DNA from: Varibaculum massiliense
Lineage (GTDB): Bacteria > Actinomycetota > Actinomycetes > Actinomycetales > Actinomycetaceae
Assembly (NCBI RefSeq): GCF_900106855.1
Contig: NZ_FNWI01000004.1
Coordinates: 372,001 to 436,000 of the forward strand
Length of the DNA stretch: 64,000 bases
Direction: 5' to 3'
A program made the position numbers and the translations under genes. The notes beneath the pieces are model-generated. The model did no database searches. It was given only the letters and a program-made list of their open reading frames with translations, and was not told the origin of the DNA. Positions 52,823-62,607 of the stretch are shown here, in pieces; the first letter of the stretch is position 1; each line of letters opens with the position of its first letter.

Positions 52823-54694
52823 CTAGTTAAGTAGGGCTGCCAGTTCATCTAGCATACTCTGGGGGGTCATTCGGGAGGTTTCTAGCAGGTGATCGCGGGA
52901 ATCCGTGGGTAAGAAGGCGCGAGGAATCCCAAAGGATTTAATCGGGGTGAAACAGTTTTCGCCGGCGCAGCTGCTACGCAGCAGCGCGCCCACCCCGTTA
53001 GTTACTTCCCCGTCCTCGATAGTGATAGCCAAATCAGCGCCAGCCACCTGTTTTAAAAGCGCGGGAGAAACGGGGATTACCCACCCGGGATTTACACATT
53101 TAACCGCATGCCCCCGCGCGGCAAGTTCTTTGGAAAGAACGATGGTCGACTCCGCCATAGCACCCACTGCTACCACCAGAATTTTTTTACCGGTTCCGGA
53201 ACTTTGAAATAACACATCGAGACCATCCACGGTTGTTTCTGCTTCAATATCGGCAGGTACGCTCCCCTTGGGGTAGCGCACTATGGTGGGACCGTCCTCG
53301 ATAGAAACTGCCTTCCCTAAGAGTTTTCGCAGGGTGCTGGCATCCCGCGGAGCCGCTACCCTAATCCCGGGAACCATGGCAGCAATCGCCAAATCCCACA
53401 TCCCGTTATGGCTGGCTCCATCAGCTCCGGTGATACCCGCGCGATCTAAAACCACAGTTATTCCCTGTTTATGCAGGGCAGCATCCATTAGCAGCTGGTC
53501 GAAAGCGCGGTTTAAGAAAGTGGCATAGAGGGCGAGCACCGGGTGACAACCAGCAAAAGACAGTCCGGCAGCCATAGTCATCGCGTGTTGTTCGGCAATA
53601 CCTACGTCGAATACCCGGTGCGGAAATTGGGCTCGCAACGGTTTTAAACCTACCGGCTCCATCATTGCCGCCGATATTCCCACAATCTTGGGGTTCCGTT
53701 TAGCCAGTTGCACAATTTCTTCCGCAAATACCGCTGTCCAGCCAAAACGTTCTTTCTTTACCGGCAAACCGGTTTCGGGATGAATCGGGCCCACAGTGTG
53801 GAAATGATCGGCATCATTTTCTTCTGCCGGAGTGTAGCCGCGTCCTTTCTCAGTAATGGCATGCACAATGATTGGTCCAGAAAACTCTTTCGCCCGCGCT
53901 AATACAAACTCGGTGGCCACAATGTCATGCCCATCTACCGGGCCGGTATATTTGATTCCCAGGTCAGAAAACATCACTTGTTCGGGAGACACCATATCTG
54001 CCATCCCCCGTTTAATCCCGTGCAACGCCTCATAGGTGAGTTCGCCTGGTTTGCCCCGAGATTTTAAGTGCTGTTTCCCCCAACGCAAGGCTCGCTCATA
54101 GGCGGGAGAGGTGCGCAGGGCATCCAGGTGATGAGCCAGACCCCCGATGGTGGGTTCATAAGAACGACCGTTATCGTTGACCACAATTATCAGGCGTAAA
54201 TCGGGCCGCTCGGAGATATTATTTAGTGCCTCCCAGGTCATGCCGCCGGTCATGGCGCCATCGCCGATTACTGCCACCGTGTAGGAATGATCTCCTTTTA
54301 GGGCTTTAGCCTCCGCGATTCCCTGCGCCCAGGACAGTGCAGTAGAAGCATGAGAATTTTCCACCACGTCATGTACTGATTCTGCGCGCGAAGGATAACC
54401 CGATAGTCCCTGCGCGGTCCGCAGATGAGCAAAATTTTTGCGTCCCGTTAATATCTTGTGGACATAAGCTTGGTGTCCGGTGTCGAAAATAATGGTGTCC
54501 GTGGGAGAAGAAAACATCCGATGCAGGGCGATAGTAAGTTCCACTACCCCCAGGTTGGGGCCCATGTGACCGCCAGTTTTCGCCACATTCTCTACTAAGA
54601 ATGCCCGGATTTCACCGGCCAGCTCACTTAGCTCCAAGCTGGAGAGATTATTCAAATCTGCCGGGTTAGTTATCCGATCCAGAATTCTTGCCAC
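52823..54694 (-). CDS. dxs: 1-deoxy-D-xylulose-5-phosphate synthase
   Basis: 623 residues, first step of the MEP isoprenoid pathway from pyruvate and glyceraldehyde-3-phosphate with thiamine diphosphate. Seen: FDTGHQAYVHKILTGR, GDGAMTGGMTWEALNN (ThDP motif), HFHTVGPIHPETG, DVGIAEQHAMTMAAG, and the DRAGITGADGASHNG loop. GTG 54694 gives a normal N-terminus. Alone on this strand; 203 bases without a gene separate it from the TPR-HAD gene. Confidence 0.95.
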   Translation of the reverse strand: MARILDRITNPADLNNLSSLELSELAGEIRAFLVENVAKTGGHMGPNLGVVELTIALHRMFSSPTDTIIFDTGHQAYVHKILTGRKNFAHLRTAQGLSGYPSRAESVHDVVENSHASTALSWAQGIAEAKALKGDHSYTVAVIGDGAMTGGMTWEALNNISERPDLRLIIVVNDNGRSYEPTIGGLAHHLDALRTSPAYERALRWGKQHLKSRGKPGELTYEALHGIKRGMADMVSPEQVMFSDLGIKYTGPVDGHDIVATEFVLARAKEFSGPIIVHAITEKGRGYTPAEENDADHFHTVGPIHPETGLPVKKERFGWTAVFAEEIVQLAKRNPKIVGISAAMMEPVGLKPLRAQFPHRVFDVGIAEQHAMTMAAGLSFAGCHPVLALYATFLNRAFDQLLMDAALHKQGITVVLDRAGITGADGASHNGMWDLAIAAMVPGIRVAAPRDASTLRKLLGKAVSIEDGPTIVRYPKGSVPADIEAETTVDGLDVLFQSSGTGKKILVVAVGAMAESTIVLSKELAARGHAVKCVNPGWVIPVSPALLKQVAGADLAITIEDGEVTNGVGALLRSSCAGENCFTPIKSFGIPRAFLPTDSRDHLLETSRMTPQSMLDELAALLN

Positions 54695-54790
54695 CCAGCC
54701 AGTTTAGCCACATTTTGTTTTATTGCGGGCAAAGATGGATTTATCGGCAGTTACTTGCACCAACACCACCTAGCGCGTCAAACTAAAAGC

Positions 54791-56590
54791 ATGGGGAAAA
54801 AGCAGTCAGAATCTACCGATGCTTTCGGGAGTTCGCGCGCCGGGTTAACTGCCCTTTCCATTACTATCGGGGCGCTAGTCGGCCTGGTTTCGGTAGGTTT
54901 TTACTATTTAATCGCCGGTTGGAGTTACCTGGTCACCGGCTATACCGATTACCCCGCCCACGCTGGCGCCCCCCACGGATTCCTCGGGTTAGCACCGGCC
55001 TTTATCATTGCGGTTCCAGTGCTTTCCGCTTTACTTTATGCACCGGTAGTTGAATATTTCACCCCTGGTTCTCGCGGTCATGCCGTACCAGAAGTAATGT
55101 TCGCCGTCCGCCGCAAAGGCGGGAGGATCCCCGGACGCAACGCCCTAGTAAAACTTTTCGCTGCTTCTCTGACCTTGGGAGGAGGGGGAAATGCGGGCAG
55201 AGAAGGGCCGATTGTAATGATTGGGGCCGCGATTTCTTCCTGGATAGGAACCCGCCTGGGGTTAAGCAAACAGCGCCTGATGTTCCTGTGTGCTTGCGGG
55301 GCTGCCGCGGGGATTGCTGCTACCTTCAACGCTCCCCTGGCTGGTGCCTGTTTCGCGGTGGAACTGGTGTTAGGGGCTCTTAGCGCCGAGGACTTTGTTT
55401 TCATCGTATTTGCCTCGGTGTCCGCCTCTCTGGTTTCTCAACAGTTTTTGCCTGACCAGGCCAGCGTGCCTCTTAGCCAATCGCTAGACCTATTTTCCCA
55501 CAGTGATTACTTGCTGGTCGCACTGGTAGCTTTAGTCGCAACCTTGGCGGGAATCGGATTTTCTAAACTTATCTACCTAGTTTGGGATGGGATTGACCTG
55601 GTTTATCGCTGGAATGCATGGTTTCGCCCGGTCGCTGGTTCGCTGCTACTGGGAGTATTTCTCTACTATTTCCCGCTACTTTACGGCACCGGCGATAGCG
55701 TGCAGTTGCGGGTGCTCTCTGGTGATTTCCCAGTATGGATGATTCTAGCGTTACTTTTAGGACGCGCCGTGAGTGCCGCATTCACCATTTCTATGGGGGG
55801 AGCCGGCGGAGTCTTCGGTCCTACCTTATTTGTGGGTGCCTGTGCGGGTATGGTGGTGGGACAGCTCGTTCAACCTTGGTCGGCTTCTGCAACTGCCATT
55901 TATGGAGTAATCGGCATGGGGGCGGCTTTCGCGGCGGCCTCTCGCGCACCCCTAACCGCAGTCTTCATCATTATCGAAATGACCAGGCAGTATTCTCTGA
56001 TTCTCCCGATGATGTTGGCGGTAGCCATTGCCACCGGTATTTCCCTATTTATGACTCGTTCGACTATTTACACTCAAAAACTGCACCGCCGCGGTGACCG
56101 GCTTTCCGACCCCGTCTCGGCTACTCTATTAGGGCGCAGCACAGCCGCGGATTTAATGCATCAACCACCGCAAGTTTTAAGTCAAGATATTTCCCTAGCT
56201 CAGGCGGAAAATACCCTGGAAACTTGCGGCGAGAACTCTTTGGCGGTGGTCGATTCCCAGGGAGAATTCCAAGGCTCCGTGAGTGCCCTACTGCTCGGTC
56301 AGGAAATCGATAAACGCGGCGCGGATGCGCCCTTGGCGCAGATCCCTTTAACCGCAGCATTCTGCACCCCCACTGAACTCCCTAGTCAAATTCTCAAGGA
56401 GCTGGCAGAATCTTCTCTTTCTAACCTGCCGGTGGTGGGGCGCTCCCAAAAGGTCTTGGGTTATGTGCGAGGACGCGACTTGATCGTCAAGCTCTACCGT
56501 CAGCAAACCCGCGCGCTTAGCCAACGCGACTTGGGAGATTCCCTGGGCAAGCGCATCCGCAAACGCTGGAAACAGCACCGCCACCGCTAA
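54791..56590 (+). CDS. CLC-family chloride/proton antiporter with CBS domains
   Basis: 599 residues. Ion-path motifs: GSRGHAVPEV, GGNAGREGPIVMIG (E of GREGP is the gating/proton Glu, so exchange rather than channel is expected), and GGAGGVFGPTLFVGA. After about 440 residues of membrane core, two CBS domains (about 455-575) form the cytoplasmic regulatory part (AADLMHQPPQVLSQDISLAQ; LSNLPVVGRSQKVLGYVRG). ATG 54791 is preferred; a TTG 36 bases upstream is open. May help acid resistance alongside arcAB. Confidence 0.9.
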   Translation: MGKKQSESTDAFGSSRAGLTALSITIGALVGLVSVGFYYLIAGWSYLVTGYTDYPAHAGAPHGFLGLAPAFIIAVPVLSALLYAPVVEYFTPGSRGHAVPEVMFAVRRKGGRIPGRNALVKLFAASLTLGGGGNAGREGPIVMIGAAISSWIGTRLGLSKQRLMFLCACGAAAGIAATFNAPLAGACFAVELVLGALSAEDFVFIVFASVSASLVSQQFLPDQASVPLSQSLDLFSHSDYLLVALVALVATLAGIGFSKLIYLVWDGIDLVYRWNAWFRPVAGSLLLGVFLYYFPLLYGTGDSVQLRVLSGDFPVWMILALLLGRAVSAAFTISMGGAGGVFGPTLFVGACAGMVVGQLVQPWSASATAIYGVIGMGAAFAAASRAPLTAVFIIIEMTRQYSLILPMMLAVAIATGISLFMTRSTIYTQKLHRRGDRLSDPVSATLLGRSTAADLMHQPPQVLSQDISLAQAENTLETCGENSLAVVDSQGEFQGSVSALLLGQEIDKRGADAPLAQIPLTAAFCTPTELPSQILKELAESSLSNLPVVGRSQKVLGYVRGRDLIVKLYRQQTRALSQRDLGDSLGKRIRKRWKQHRHR

Positions 56591-56595
56591 CGCCA

Positions 56596-56686
56596 CTCTG
56601 GGCGTGGTGAAAGCGCTCGGGGGACCCCGGTGAGCCTTGCTTCGCTCGGCTCAAGCCCCCTCTCGCATCTTTCACCACGCCCAGAG
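56596..56686. repeat. 91-bp palindromic element between convergent genes
   Basis: Outer arms CTCTGGGCGTGGTGAAAG (56596-56613) and its exact complement (56669-56686), 18 bp without mismatch. Inside are a G5/C5 pairing and a TGAGCC/GGCTCA stem with loop TTGCTTCGCTC. It lies 5 bases after the CLC stop and 20 before the acnA stop. It may be a bidirectional terminator or a copy of a dispersed REP-like element. Confidence 0.8.
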
Positions 56687-56706
56687 CATTAAACTCGTGC
56701 GATTAA

Positions 56707-59409
56707 CTAGGCAACTAGATTGCGCAGTACGTACTGCAGGATTCCACCGTTGCGGTAGTACTGAGCTTCACCGGGAGTGTCGATCCGCACGGTGGCGTCG
56801 AACTCTACGGTGGAGCCATCGGTCTTAGTCGCTTTCACCTTCATAACCTGCGGAGTTACCCCCTCATTGAGCTGGGTAATGCCGTTAATATCGAAGGTTT
56901 CTGTCCCATCTAGCCCGAGGGAATCAGCGCTTTCGCCCTCGGGGAACTGTAGCGGCAAGATCCCCATACCGATCAAGTTGGAACGGTGAATCCGTTCGAA
57001 AGACCGCGCGATAACCGCTTTGACTCCCAGCAGCAAAGTACCTTTAGCAGCCCAGTCACGCGAAGATCCGGTTCCGTACTCTTTACCACCGAGTACTACC
57101 AGTGGCACTCCGGCCTGGGCGTAGGATACCGAAGCATCGTAAACCGGCACCACTGGGGCGTCAGCTTTGGTGAAGTCCTTGGTGAAACCGCCCTCGACAT
57201 TGTCGAGGAGCTGGTTACGGATACGGATATTTGCGAAGGTGCCGCGCATCATCACTTCGTGGTTACCGCGCCGCGAACCATAGGAGTTGAAGCTACGCCG
57301 TTCCACGCCGTGGGAGCTGAGGTACTGACCAGCCGGAGTCTTGGCGGCAAACGCACCTGCGGGGGAAATATGGTCGGTGGTTACCGAATCTCCCAGTTTC
57401 AGCAGCACTCGGGCTCCGGAAATATCTTTCACCGGATCTGGGGTTTCCGGCATCCCTTCGAAGAAGGGTGCTCTGCGCACATAGGTGGATCCGTCGTCCC
57501 ACGCGAAGGTGGGTGAATCGGGAACCTCCAGGGACTGCCAGCGGTGATCTCCTTCGAAGACGCTCTGGTAATCCTGCAGATACATATCGCGGTCGATAGC
57601 CTGGCCGATTACTTTTTCTACTTCTTCGGCAGCCGGCCAAATATCGCGCAGGTAAACTTCGTTTCCTTGGCTATCTGTGCCTAGCGGCTCGGTTTCGAAA
57701 TCGAAGTCCATAGTTCCGGCTAGTGCGTAGGAAATAACCAGCGGTGGGGATGCTAGATAGTTCATCTTTACATCCGGGTTGATCCGCCCTTCAAAGTTAC
57801 GGTTACCAGACAGTACCGACACTACCGTCAGGTCTGCTTCCGCTACCGTGTTGTGAACTTCCTCGGGCAGCGGACCGGAGTTACCGATACAAGTGGTGCA
57901 GCCATAGCCGACAATATCGAAGCCCAGCTGCGACAGGTACGGCATCAGACCGGCTTTTTCGTAGTAGTCCCGCACTACTTGGGAGCCGGGAGCTAGGGAG
58001 GTTTTCACCCACGGCTTCGGCTTTAGTCCTTTTTCAGCAGCGTTCTTAGCGAGCAAACCAGCCGCCATCATCACCGAGGGGTTGGAGGTGTTAGTGCAGG
58101 AAGTAATGGAGGCGATTACCACGTCGCCGTGATCCATGGCTACTTCTTCCCCACCAGCTAGTTTCACCTGGGTGGGGCGGGTAGGACGCATCAGTTTCGG
58201 ATCAATGGTCTTATCTCCGGCCACATAGTCGGGAAGAATCTTCTTGAAAGAATCTTTGGCCATTGCCAGCTCGATGCGGTCTTGCGGACGCTTCGGACCA
58301 GCAATAGAAGGCACCACGGTGGACAGATCCAGTTCCAGATATTCGCTATAACGTGCCTCGTGAGAGGGGTCATGCCACAGTCCTTGCCGCTTAGCGTATT
58401 CCCGCACGAGGGCGCAGGATTCTTCGCTGCGGCCGGTCAGGTGCAGATAGTCAATAGTGACCTCATCAATCGGGAAGATAGCGGCAGTGGAACCAAACTC
58501 CGGCGACATATTGCCGATAGTGGCGCGGTTGGCTAGGGGAACTGCTCCTACGCCCTCGCCATAGAACTCTACGAACTTGCCGACTACTCCGTGGTCACGC
58601 AGCATCTGGGTGATAGTCAGTACCACATCAGTAGCGGTAGCGCCAGGCGCGATTTCGCCGGTTAGCTTGAAGCCCACTACCCGCGGAATCAGCATCGATA
58701 CCGGCTGTCCCAGCATGGCCGCCTCAGCCTCGATTCCGCCGACGCCCCAGCCGAGGACGCCCAGACCGTTAACCATAGTGGTGTGAGAGTCGGTACCTAC
58801 CAAAGTGTCGGGGTAAGCCAGCGCGCCATCCTCGTCCTGGTCGGCGAAAACAACCCGCGCCAGGTATTCGATATTTACCTGGTGCACAATCCCGGTTCCC
58901 GGAGGTACTACCCGGAAGTTTTCGAAGGCGCCTTGCCCCCAGCGGAGGAACTGATAGCGTTCCTGGTTGCGCTGGTACTCGATGTCCATGTTCTTTTCCA
59001 CGGCATCTTTGGAGCCGAATACGTCGATCTGTACCGAGTGGTCAATAACCATTTCCGCTGGCACTTGCGGGTTGATCAGGTCAGGATCTTTACCCAGGTT
59101 CACCACCGCGTCGCGCATAGTCGCCAGGTCAACGATGCAGGGAACGCCGGTGAAATCTTGCATTAAGACCCGCGCCGGGCTGTACTGGATTTCCTTGCTA
59201 GGTGCCGCTTCTGGATCCCAGTTTGCTATCTGCGTAATCTGCTCTTTGGTGATATTTTCCCCGTCCTCGTTCCGCAGCAGATTTTCTGCCAGGATTTTCA
59301 AGGAATAGGGCAATTTTTCGGTGCCAGGCACCGCTTTTAGGTCATAGATTTTATAGCTCTTATCGCCAACACTTAGCTGTGTCGCCGCCCCAAAGCTGTT
59401 TAAACTCAT
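56707..59409 (-). CDS. acnA: Aconitate hydratase A
   Basis: 900 residues, [4Fe-4S] enzyme converting citrate to isocitrate. Seen: [55 protein letters not shown] and [15 protein letters not shown] (the three cluster Cys), [10 protein letters not shown] (substrate Arg). Domain order 1-2-3 then the swivel, IRP/AcnA type. ATG 59409 with GGGAGG 5 bases upstream; the frame runs 63 bases further. Cluster supply from the SUF operon. Confidence 0.95.
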   Translation of the reverse strand: MSLNSFGAATQLSVGDKSYKIYDLKAVPGTEKLPYSLKILAENLLRNEDGENITKEQITQIANWDPEAAPSKEIQYSPARVLMQDFTGVPCIVDLATMRDAVVNLGKDPDLINPQVPAEMVIDHSVQIDVFGSKDAVEKNMDIEYQRNQERYQFLRWGQGAFENFRVVPPGTGIVHQVNIEYLARVVFADQDEDGALAYPDTLVGTDSHTTMVNGLGVLGWGVGGIEAEAAMLGQPVSMLIPRVVGFKLTGEIAPGATATDVVLTITQMLRDHGVVGKFVEFYGEGVGAVPLANRATIGNMSPEFGSTAAIFPIDEVTIDYLHLTGRSEESCALVREYAKRQGLWHDPSHEARYSEYLELDLSTVVPSIAGPKRPQDRIELAMAKDSFKKILPDYVAGDKTIDPKLMRPTRPTQVKLAGGEEVAMDHGDVVIASITSCTNTSNPSVMMAAGLLAKNAAEKGLKPKPWVKTSLAPGSQVVRDYYEKAGLMPYLSQLGFDIVGYGCTTCIGNSGPLPEEVHNTVAEADLTVVSVLSGNRNFEGRINPDVKMNYLASPPLVISYALAGTMDFDFETEPLGTDSQGNEVYLRDIWPAAEEVEKVIGQAIDRDMYLQDYQSVFEGDHRWQSLEVPDSPTFAWDDGSTYVRRAPFFEGMPETPDPVKDISGARVLLKLGDSVTTDHISPAGAFAAKTPAGQYLSSHGVERRSFNSYGSRRGNHEVMMRGTFANIRIRNQLLDNVEGGFTKDFTKADAPVVPVYDASVSYAQAGVPLVVLGGKEYGTGSSRDWAAKGTLLLGVKAVIARSFERIHRSNLIGMGILPLQFPEGESADSLGLDGTETFDINGITQLNEGVTPQVMKVKATKTDGSTVEFDATVRIDTPGEAQYYRNGGILQYVLRNLVA

Positions 59410-59565
59410 AGCCGCCTCCCGCAGGGAATCAAAATATTTTCTCTTGATATCAAGATACTTTGCGAAGCGCACGAATGCCAGTATTTACAACCCCCGATTT
59501 TTTCTTTCAAGGTTTAGCGTTGCACTTTTCGAACCTTTTTTCTTTTTACCTGCGAGGACGAGCAT

Positions 59566-59603
59566 GCGGGCTGAGGGAAAAGCATTGCTACCCCTCAGCC
59601 CGC
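59566..59603. other. Hairpin between the histidine-triad gene and acnA
   Basis: GCGGGCTGAGGG and its exact complement enclose a 14-base loop, about 100 bases after the histidine-triad stop on the minus strand and 157 before acnA. T-rich flank only on the far side. Probably separates the zinc operon from acnA. Confidence 0.5.
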
Positions 59604-59701
59604 AAGAAGGAGGCACTCCCCCAAACTCCGGGGATTTATAAAAGAATTTCCTTACCTAATTTTCTTTTACGTTACTTTCTGCCAAGCATTCCTAGAACTT
59701 T

Positions 59702-61144
59702 CTAGGGCGCGACCTCCGCGGCGCTCCCCCAACCGTTTTCCCCTTGGGGACGTGCCTCGGGATGCAACACCAGATATTTCAAAGTGGCGACTACCTGCCG
59801 GGCGCTGTAACCGTGGAACATATTATCTTTACCTCCGCGGGCGAACTGGATAATCGTATCCAAGGTCATGTAGTGGTAGTGATCGTAATGCGGAATCACG
59901 AAACGTTGATTTTCCTGGTCAAAGCGGGTGGTATGCGTGACGTTTCCGTAGGTTATGTACTCCAAGGGTACGATTAGTTTCGCTTCTACCTGGTCATAGG
60001 TAAACTTTTCGTCTTCTTGAACCTCGGTGCTGTCCTGCGGTTTTTCTTCCTCATATTCGGTGATCTCAATATCGGGATAGAGCTCAGAAGGATCGGTATA
60101 ACTAATTCCTTCATGACCATCAGCGAAGTGTAGATGCCAGTGGTCTCCGTGGCGTTGAATTTTTACGACTCGTTCAGAGTCGTCGGGTTTTTGCTGTCCG
60201 GGTTGGTTACCGGGTTTCGGCCGCTGCTCCGTTGGCGGTTGTGCTTGACCAGGCTGGTTAGGCTTATCACCTCCATTCGGCTTCGGCGCTTCCCCATTCC
60301 CACCATGTGTACCGGAGTACTGACCTATTTTTATTTGCGGAAAGACTTTCGCGGGATTTTCGTAGGTAATATACTCTTCCCCCGCCTGCGTATAGGCGTG
60401 ATAGTGATCCGCGTGCTGCAAGATTTTCACAATCGGCAACTTGGCCAGTTGCGGCAAAGAAACCACCCGCACTAAGGGCAATCCACCTCCAGGGATTGGT
60501 TTCCCGCTCGGACGGGGTTTTACCGTGCTACCCGGCACTCCGGAAGGATTAGTTTTACCACCAGCGGGAACTACCTGGGGACGCCACGGCCGGTAACTGG
60601 GAACGGGATTTTTTCCGCCCCCGTGGCTGCCAGTATAAGTTCCGATAGCAATCCCGGGATATAGGCCGCTGGGATTAGTGTAGGTAACAAACTCTTGGCC
60701 ATCCGCGGTGTAAATATGGTAGTGGTCTCCATGTTTTAGGATTTTGACTACTCCCTGCGATGCCACCTGCCCCAATTGTCCCGCAGATAGTACTTTCGCG
60801 GTGCTGCGCAGCTGCCCCGCACTCTTAGCTTTGGATGGATCAGTGTAAGTGATGATTTCGCGTCCATCTTTGGTAAACACATGCCAGTGGTCACCGTGTT
60901 TTATTACTTTCACGATTTCATCGCTAGCTACTTCCCCGTCCACTAACACTTGGGTGGTTTCGTCTAGTTTGAACTTGGGTCCTTGAGGACGAGGCATTAT
61001 TTTCCTTGCAGCCGAGGGAGTTTTCCCGGAGACACCGAGGGCGTCCTCACCGTTATTAAAAACACCCCCGAACGCCAGCGCACTGGAAGTTAGCAATAGA
61101 GCAGCGGCTACCCCCGCTCCTACAATTAGCTTAGCTTTAGCCAT
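59702..61144 (-). CDS. Histidine-triad (Pht-like) surface protein of the zinc operon
   Basis: 480 residues. Signal peptide MAKAKLIVGAGVAAALLLTS then ALA, no lipobox or LPxTG. Five HxxHxH motifs: H83 HGDHWH, H138 HGDHYH, H244 HADHYH, H332 HGDHWH, H419 HYDHYH. The first four are inside a repeated unit of about 45 residues (V-K-I-x-x-H...YT.DG.E.ITYTDP...PxIxIGxY) separated by Pro/Gly/Lys linkers; the fifth is followed by MTLDTIIQFARGG. In streptococci such proteins bind zinc and help AdcAII. AAGGAGAAAAC precedes ATG 61144, nine bases after the permease stop. Confidence 0.87.
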   Translation of the reverse strand: MAKAKLIVGAGVAAALLLTSSALAFGGVFNNGEDALGVSGKTPSAARKIMPRPQGPKFKLDETTQVLVDGEVASDEIVKVIKHGDHWHVFTKDGREIITYTDPSKAKSAGQLRSTAKVLSAGQLGQVASQGVVKILKHGDHYHIYTADGQEFVTYTNPSGLYPGIAIGTYTGSHGGGKNPVPSYRPWRPQVVPAGGKTNPSGVPGSTVKPRPSGKPIPGGGLPLVRVVSLPQLAKLPIVKILQHADHYHAYTQAGEEYITYENPAKVFPQIKIGQYSGTHGGNGEAPKPNGGDKPNQPGQAQPPTEQRPKPGNQPGQQKPDDSERVVKIQRHGDHWHLHFADGHEGISYTDPSELYPDIEITEYEEEKPQDSTEVQEDEKFTYDQVEAKLIVPLEYITYGNVTHTTRFDQENQRFVIPHYDHYHYMTLDTIIQFARGGKDNMFHGYSARQVVATLKYLVLHPEARPQGENGWGSAAEVAP

Positions 61145-61153
61145 GTTTTCTCC

Positions 61154-61945
61154 TTACTTTTTTCTAAAGACTAAGGCTGCTAGCAGCCCAAATACCGATA
61201 TGAGGACGATTACCGCGCCGGGGCGCAGGTTTTGATAAAACGAGAGCACTAGCCCCGCATACACACAGAACAATGAGATGATCACTGACAGCAGCAAGGT
61301 GCCGCGATAGGTTCGCGCGAACTGCATAGCCCCAATCGCGGGGATTACCAGAATCGAGGAGACTATCAGGGATCCGATAGTTTTTGCCGCTACCGACACT
61401 GCTAGTGCCACCAACAGCGCGAACACAAAATTGAGGACGCGAATATTTATCCCTAATAGCCGCGCGGTCGGAGAATCGAATATGGTTAAAAAGAGGCGGC
61501 GATACAGGACGCTGTAGACCACTGCCACGGCTACCCCCACCCCTAGCACCAGATACAACTCCAGGTCACTTAGGGTAACGATAGAACCAAACAGATAGGT
61601 GGTGATGGCGCTAGATCCACCGGAAAAACTGGTAAAAATTCCGGCGAGCCCAATCGAAGCTGCTAACACAATAACCGTAGAAATCTCTTGGTAGGCACGC
61701 AAACGTACTCGTACTGCTTCTACAAATAGAGCTGCGATTACGCAGGCAATAACCGATCCCACTAAGGGGTTAAAACCGAAAGCCAGCCCGGCGGCTACTC
61801 CCGCCAGCGAAGAGTGTGAGAGCGTATCCCCCATCATCGATAGGCGTTTGAGTACAATCGGCAAGCCAATTAGCGGCAAGATTACCGCCAGTACCGTTCC
61901 TACCAGGAAGGCGCGTTGCATGAAGTCATAAGCAAACAGGCTCAT
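61154..61945 (-). CDS. znuB: ABC-3 family metal permease
   Basis: 263 residues with about eight membrane helices: GLPIVLKRLSMMGDTLSHSS (conserved start), VRLRAYQEISTVIVLAASIG, FDSPTARLLGINIRVLNF, and SLIVSSILVIPAIGAMQFAR. This is the ZnuB/MntB-type zinc/manganese uptake permease. ATGA overlap with the ATPase. Confidence 0.92.
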   Translation of the reverse strand: MSLFAYDFMQRAFLVGTVLAVILPLIGLPIVLKRLSMMGDTLSHSSLAGVAAGLAFGFNPLVGSVIACVIAALFVEAVRVRLRAYQEISTVIVLAASIGLAGIFTSFSGGSSAITTYLFGSIVTLSDLELYLVLGVGVAVAVVYSVLYRRLFLTIFDSPTARLLGINIRVLNFVFALLVALAVSVAAKTIGSLIVSSILVIPAIGAMQFARTYRGTLLLSVIISLFCVYAGLVLSFYQNLRPGAVIVLISVFGLLAALVFRKK

Positions 61946-62607
61946 CGGCTAACCTCAAGTTTTTCCAGCTCAAGGGAAGTCATTTTCCCTGCAGACAAGC
62001 GATAAGCAGCATCTATGAAAGGAGCAACTTCCGCCAATTGATGGGTAACCATCAAAACCGTTTTCCCCTGGTCACATTGCTCCCGCAGGAGGCGGTAGAG
62101 ATCAAGCGAAAACTTTTGATCTATACCGCCGGTAGGTTCATCCAAGAGAATCAGACGCGCCTGTTTCAGGAGTGCCAGTAAGACTCCTACTCTCTGCAGT
62201 TGCCCCCCAGATAACTCGCGCAGACGATGGGTGCGCACCCCGCTTAACCCCACGGTGTCCAGCGGGGCGGTAGGATCGCTTTTTCTTTTCAGTTGCGCCA
62301 GATAGACCCGCACTAACTCCGCCACGGTGGTCGGAAAATTGCGGTAGCCACTGACCGCGTTTTGGGAAAGATAGGCGAGGTCGCGATAATGGTTATCTAC
62401 ACTACTCAGATCACCAAAAAGGCGAATTTGACCTTGCGAGGGATGCAAATTTCCCAAAATCAGGTTCATCAGGGTGGATTTTCCTGCCCCGTTATCGCCG
62501 CTCACCGCCACAAACTGTCCGGCAGTGAGGGATAAATCCACTGACTGCAGCACCGGGATATCCCCGTACGCAAAAGCGACTTTATTTATTTCCAGGATCT
62601 TATTCAC
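61942..62607 (-). CDS. znuC: Metal ABC transporter ATP-binding protein
   Basis: 221 residues: Walker A GDNGAGKS, signature LSGGQLQRVGVLLALL, Walker B LILLDEPTGGID, switch H MVTHQLAEVA. GTG 62607 overlaps the last 8 bases of the binding-protein gene. Confidence 0.93.
   Translation of the reverse strand: MNKILEINKVAFAYGDIPVLQSVDLSLTAGQFVAVSGDNGAGKSTLMNLILGNLHPSQGQIRLFGDLSSVDNHYRDLAYLSQNAVSGYRNFPTTVAELVRVYLAQLKRKSDPTAPLDTVGLSGVRTHRLRELSGGQLQRVGVLLALLKQARLILLDEPTGGIDQKFSLDLYRLLREQCDQGKTVLMVTHQLAEVAPFIDAAYRLSAGKMTSLELEKLEVSR

Noticed and set aside
54755-54790. TTG start 36 bases before the CLC start
   Set aside because: No ribosome site and a His-rich leader atypical of the family; ATG 54791 preferred, though not proven.
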